In this document: positions 4,485 to 5,696 of the stretch, piece by piece
Layout of the letters: every line of letters starts with the position of its first letter
Numbering within the stretch: the first letter of the stretch is position 1
Source of the DNA: Bacillota bacterium
GTDB taxonomy: Bacteria; Bacillota; Clostridia; Tissierellales; Sedimentibacteraceae
Assembly (NCBI GenBank): GCA_023425285.1
Contig: JAFACY010000183.1
Location: forward strand, 1-5,696
Reading direction: 5' to 3'
DNA length: 5,696 nt
Notes under the pieces: model-generated
Seen by the model: the letters and a program-made list of their open reading frames with translations, nothing else
Databases searched by the model: none
What the model was told of the DNA's origin: nothing
Translations under genes and position numbers: made by a program

Positions 4485-5696
4485 CTATACCTCCTTGATT
4501 GCTTTAAAAGCACAAGCTTCTATACATGCGCCGCATTTGATGCATTTTGCTGTGTCTATAAAATAAGGCTCCTTGACCTTGCCGCTTATGGCGTTAACAG
4601 GACAGCTTCTTGCACATTTTGAACAGCCCTTGCATAATTCCTTGTCAATTTCCAGTACCATCAGACCCGTACACTGCTTTGAAGGACATTTTTTATCCAC
4701 AACATGAGTAAGATATTCATCATGAAAATGTTCCAGTGTGCTGAGTATAGGATTTGCGGCAGTCTTGCCCAATCCGCACAGAGACGTATTTTTAACCGTG
4801 TCCGCAATTTCTCTCAATAAAGACAGGTCCTCAAGAGTTCCGTTTCCGTTTGTTATTTTCTCGAGTATCTCCAGCATTCTTTTTGTACCTTCTCTGCAAG
4901 GTATGCATTTACCGCAGGATTCCCTTTGGGTAAAGCCCATAAAGAAACTTGCAACCTCTACCATGCAGGTGTCCTCGTTCATGACAACCATGCCGCCGGA
5001 GCCGATCATCGCTCCTACCTTCTTCAGTGAGTCGAAGCTCAGAGGTATATCCAGATGCTTTTCGCCAAAGGTCAGACATCCTCCGGATGGTCCGCCTATC
5101 TGGACAGCCTTGAATTTTTTGCCGTCCGGTATACCTCCGCCTATGTCAAATATAACCTCGCGGATTGTCGTACCCATGGGAACCTCTATAAGACCTGTGT
5201 TCACAACATTACCCGTAAGAGCAAATGCTTTTGTTCCCGGACTGTCCTTGGTACCGTATTTTTTATACTCGTCAGCGCCCATGTTGATTATTAAAGGAAC
5301 ATTGGCAAAGGTTTCTACATTGTTTAAAACAGTAGGACATCCGAACAAGCCCTGTTCAACCGTTCTTGGCGGCTTTACTCTCGGCATTCCTCTTTCGCCT
5401 TCTATGGAAGCCGTAAGAGCGCTTCCTTCTCCGCAAACGAATGCTCCGGCACCCTTGTTGATGCGCAGTTCAAAATCAAAACCGGAATTCAGTATATTTT
5501 TTCCTAACAGACCCACACTTTCTGCCTGGACTATAGCTGTTCTCAACCGTTCAACCGCCAAAGGATACTCGGCTCTTACGTACAAATATCCCGTATGAGC
5601 TCCCGTCGCATATCCTGCGATTATCATGCCTTCTATTATTTTGTGAGGGTCACCCTCCATAATGCTTCTGTCCATAAAAGCGCCCGGGTCACCTTC
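4485..5696 (-). CDS. hydB: NuoF-like hydrogenase subunit HydB, 5' end beyond the window
   Basis: The frame is open to the right edge, so the ATG at 5675 is internal: the codons before it read EGDPGAF and complete the FMN/NADH-site motif EGDPGAFMDR. The visible part is 403 residues. It includes the rest of the NuoF flavin fold with GAGAFVCGEGSAL (82-94), an SLBB-like region (about 160-225), the [4Fe-4S] motif ESCGKCIPCREG (Cys261, 264, 267, with Cys307) and a C-terminal two-[4Fe-4S] ferredoxin domain (Cys355, 358, 361, 365 and 385, 388, 391, 395). Ordinary complex I NuoF lacks that last domain; HydB/HndC subunits of NAD(P)-linked [FeFe]-hydrogenases have it. The missing part should hold the N-terminal thioredoxin-like [2Fe-2S] domain. 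The TAG stop is 2 bp from the hydA start, so the genes are co-transcribed. The subunit would pass electrons between NAD(P)H, ferredoxin and HydA. Confidence 0.93.
   Translation of the reverse strand, partial: EGDPGAFMDRSIMEGDPHKIIEGMIIAGYATGAHTGYLYVRAEYPLAVERLRTAIVQAESVGLLGKNILNSGFDFELRINKGAGAFVCGEGSALTASIEGERGMPRVKPPRTVEQGLFGCPTVLNNVETFANVPLIINMGADEYKKYGTKDSPGTKAFALTGNVVNTGLIEVPMGTTIREVIFDIGGGIPDGKKFKAVQIGGPSGGCLTFGEKHLDIPLSFDSLKKVGAMIGSGGMVVMNEDTCMVEVASFFMGFTQRESCGKCIPCREGTKRMLEILEKITNGNGTLEDLSLLREIADTVKNTSLCGLGKTAANPILSTLEHFHDEYLTHVVDKKCPSKQCTGLMVLEIDKELCKGCSKCARSCPVNAISGKVKEPYFIDTAKCIKCGACIEACAFKAIKEV

Noticed and set aside
4738..5598. 286-codon plus-strand frame opposite hydB
   Set aside because: It is antisense to an unmistakable NuoF-like gene, is Pro/Ser-rich as expected for a complement frame, and has no ribosome binding site or family signature.
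1..5696. CRISPR array, tRNA or rRNA genes, transposase, phage genes or a new defence system
   Set aside because: No spaced repeats of CRISPR type, no tRNA-like cloverleaf noticed, and no transposase, integrase, nuclease or toxin-like frame on either strand. The decamer array at 71-110 has no spacers.

Overview
The window looks like chromosome of a low-GC, anaerobic Firmicute, most likely a member of the Clostridia. The grounds are AT-rich spacers, strong AGGAGG-type ribosome binding sites, sigma-A-like promoters and an [FeFe]-hydrogenase next to a NuoF-like subunit. The genus cannot be fixed from the sequence alone.

Layout, left to right. Bases 1-544 hold no convincing large gene. They contain a possible 3' end of an upstream gene (stop at 36-38), four tandem 10-bp repeats (71-110), a good sigma-A-like promoter (116-145) with an inverted repeat in its spacer, and an intrinsic terminator (198-224). 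Promoter and terminator together would give a transcript of only about 70 nt with a C-rich stretch, so this is a candidate small RNA or attenuated leader. A 44-codon reading frame with its own ribosome binding site lies on the minus strand (252-386). Bases 545-2102 hold a two-gene ABC importer operon of the nitrate/sulfonate/taurine/pyrimidine-precursor class: an ATPase and a permease overlapping by 17 bp, with no substrate-binding protein in view. After a 92-bp gap with its own promoter comes an XRE-type regulator with a C-terminal cupin domain (2195-2734). It is a plausible local regulator of the transporter.

A long symmetrical hairpin (2738-2782) serves as a terminator on both strands and separates this rightward block from a leftward hydrogenase operon. 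On the minus strand, transcription enters from beyond the right edge through a hydB/NuoF-like gene (4485-5696, 5' end cut off by the window) into hydA (2791-4482). The two genes are 2 bp apart. HydA carries the full set of accessory iron-sulfur ligands and H-cluster cysteines. HydB carries the NuoF FMN/NADH module and a C-terminal two-cluster ferredoxin domain. Together they indicate a multimeric NAD(P)-linked, probably electron-bifurcating, [FeFe]-hydrogenase; the NuoE-like HydC subunit would lie upstream, outside the window.

The protein-coding genes are ordinary members of known families. The least explained part is the left 540 bases: the phased repeat, operator, short-transcript and terminator arrangement, and the small minus-strand frame.
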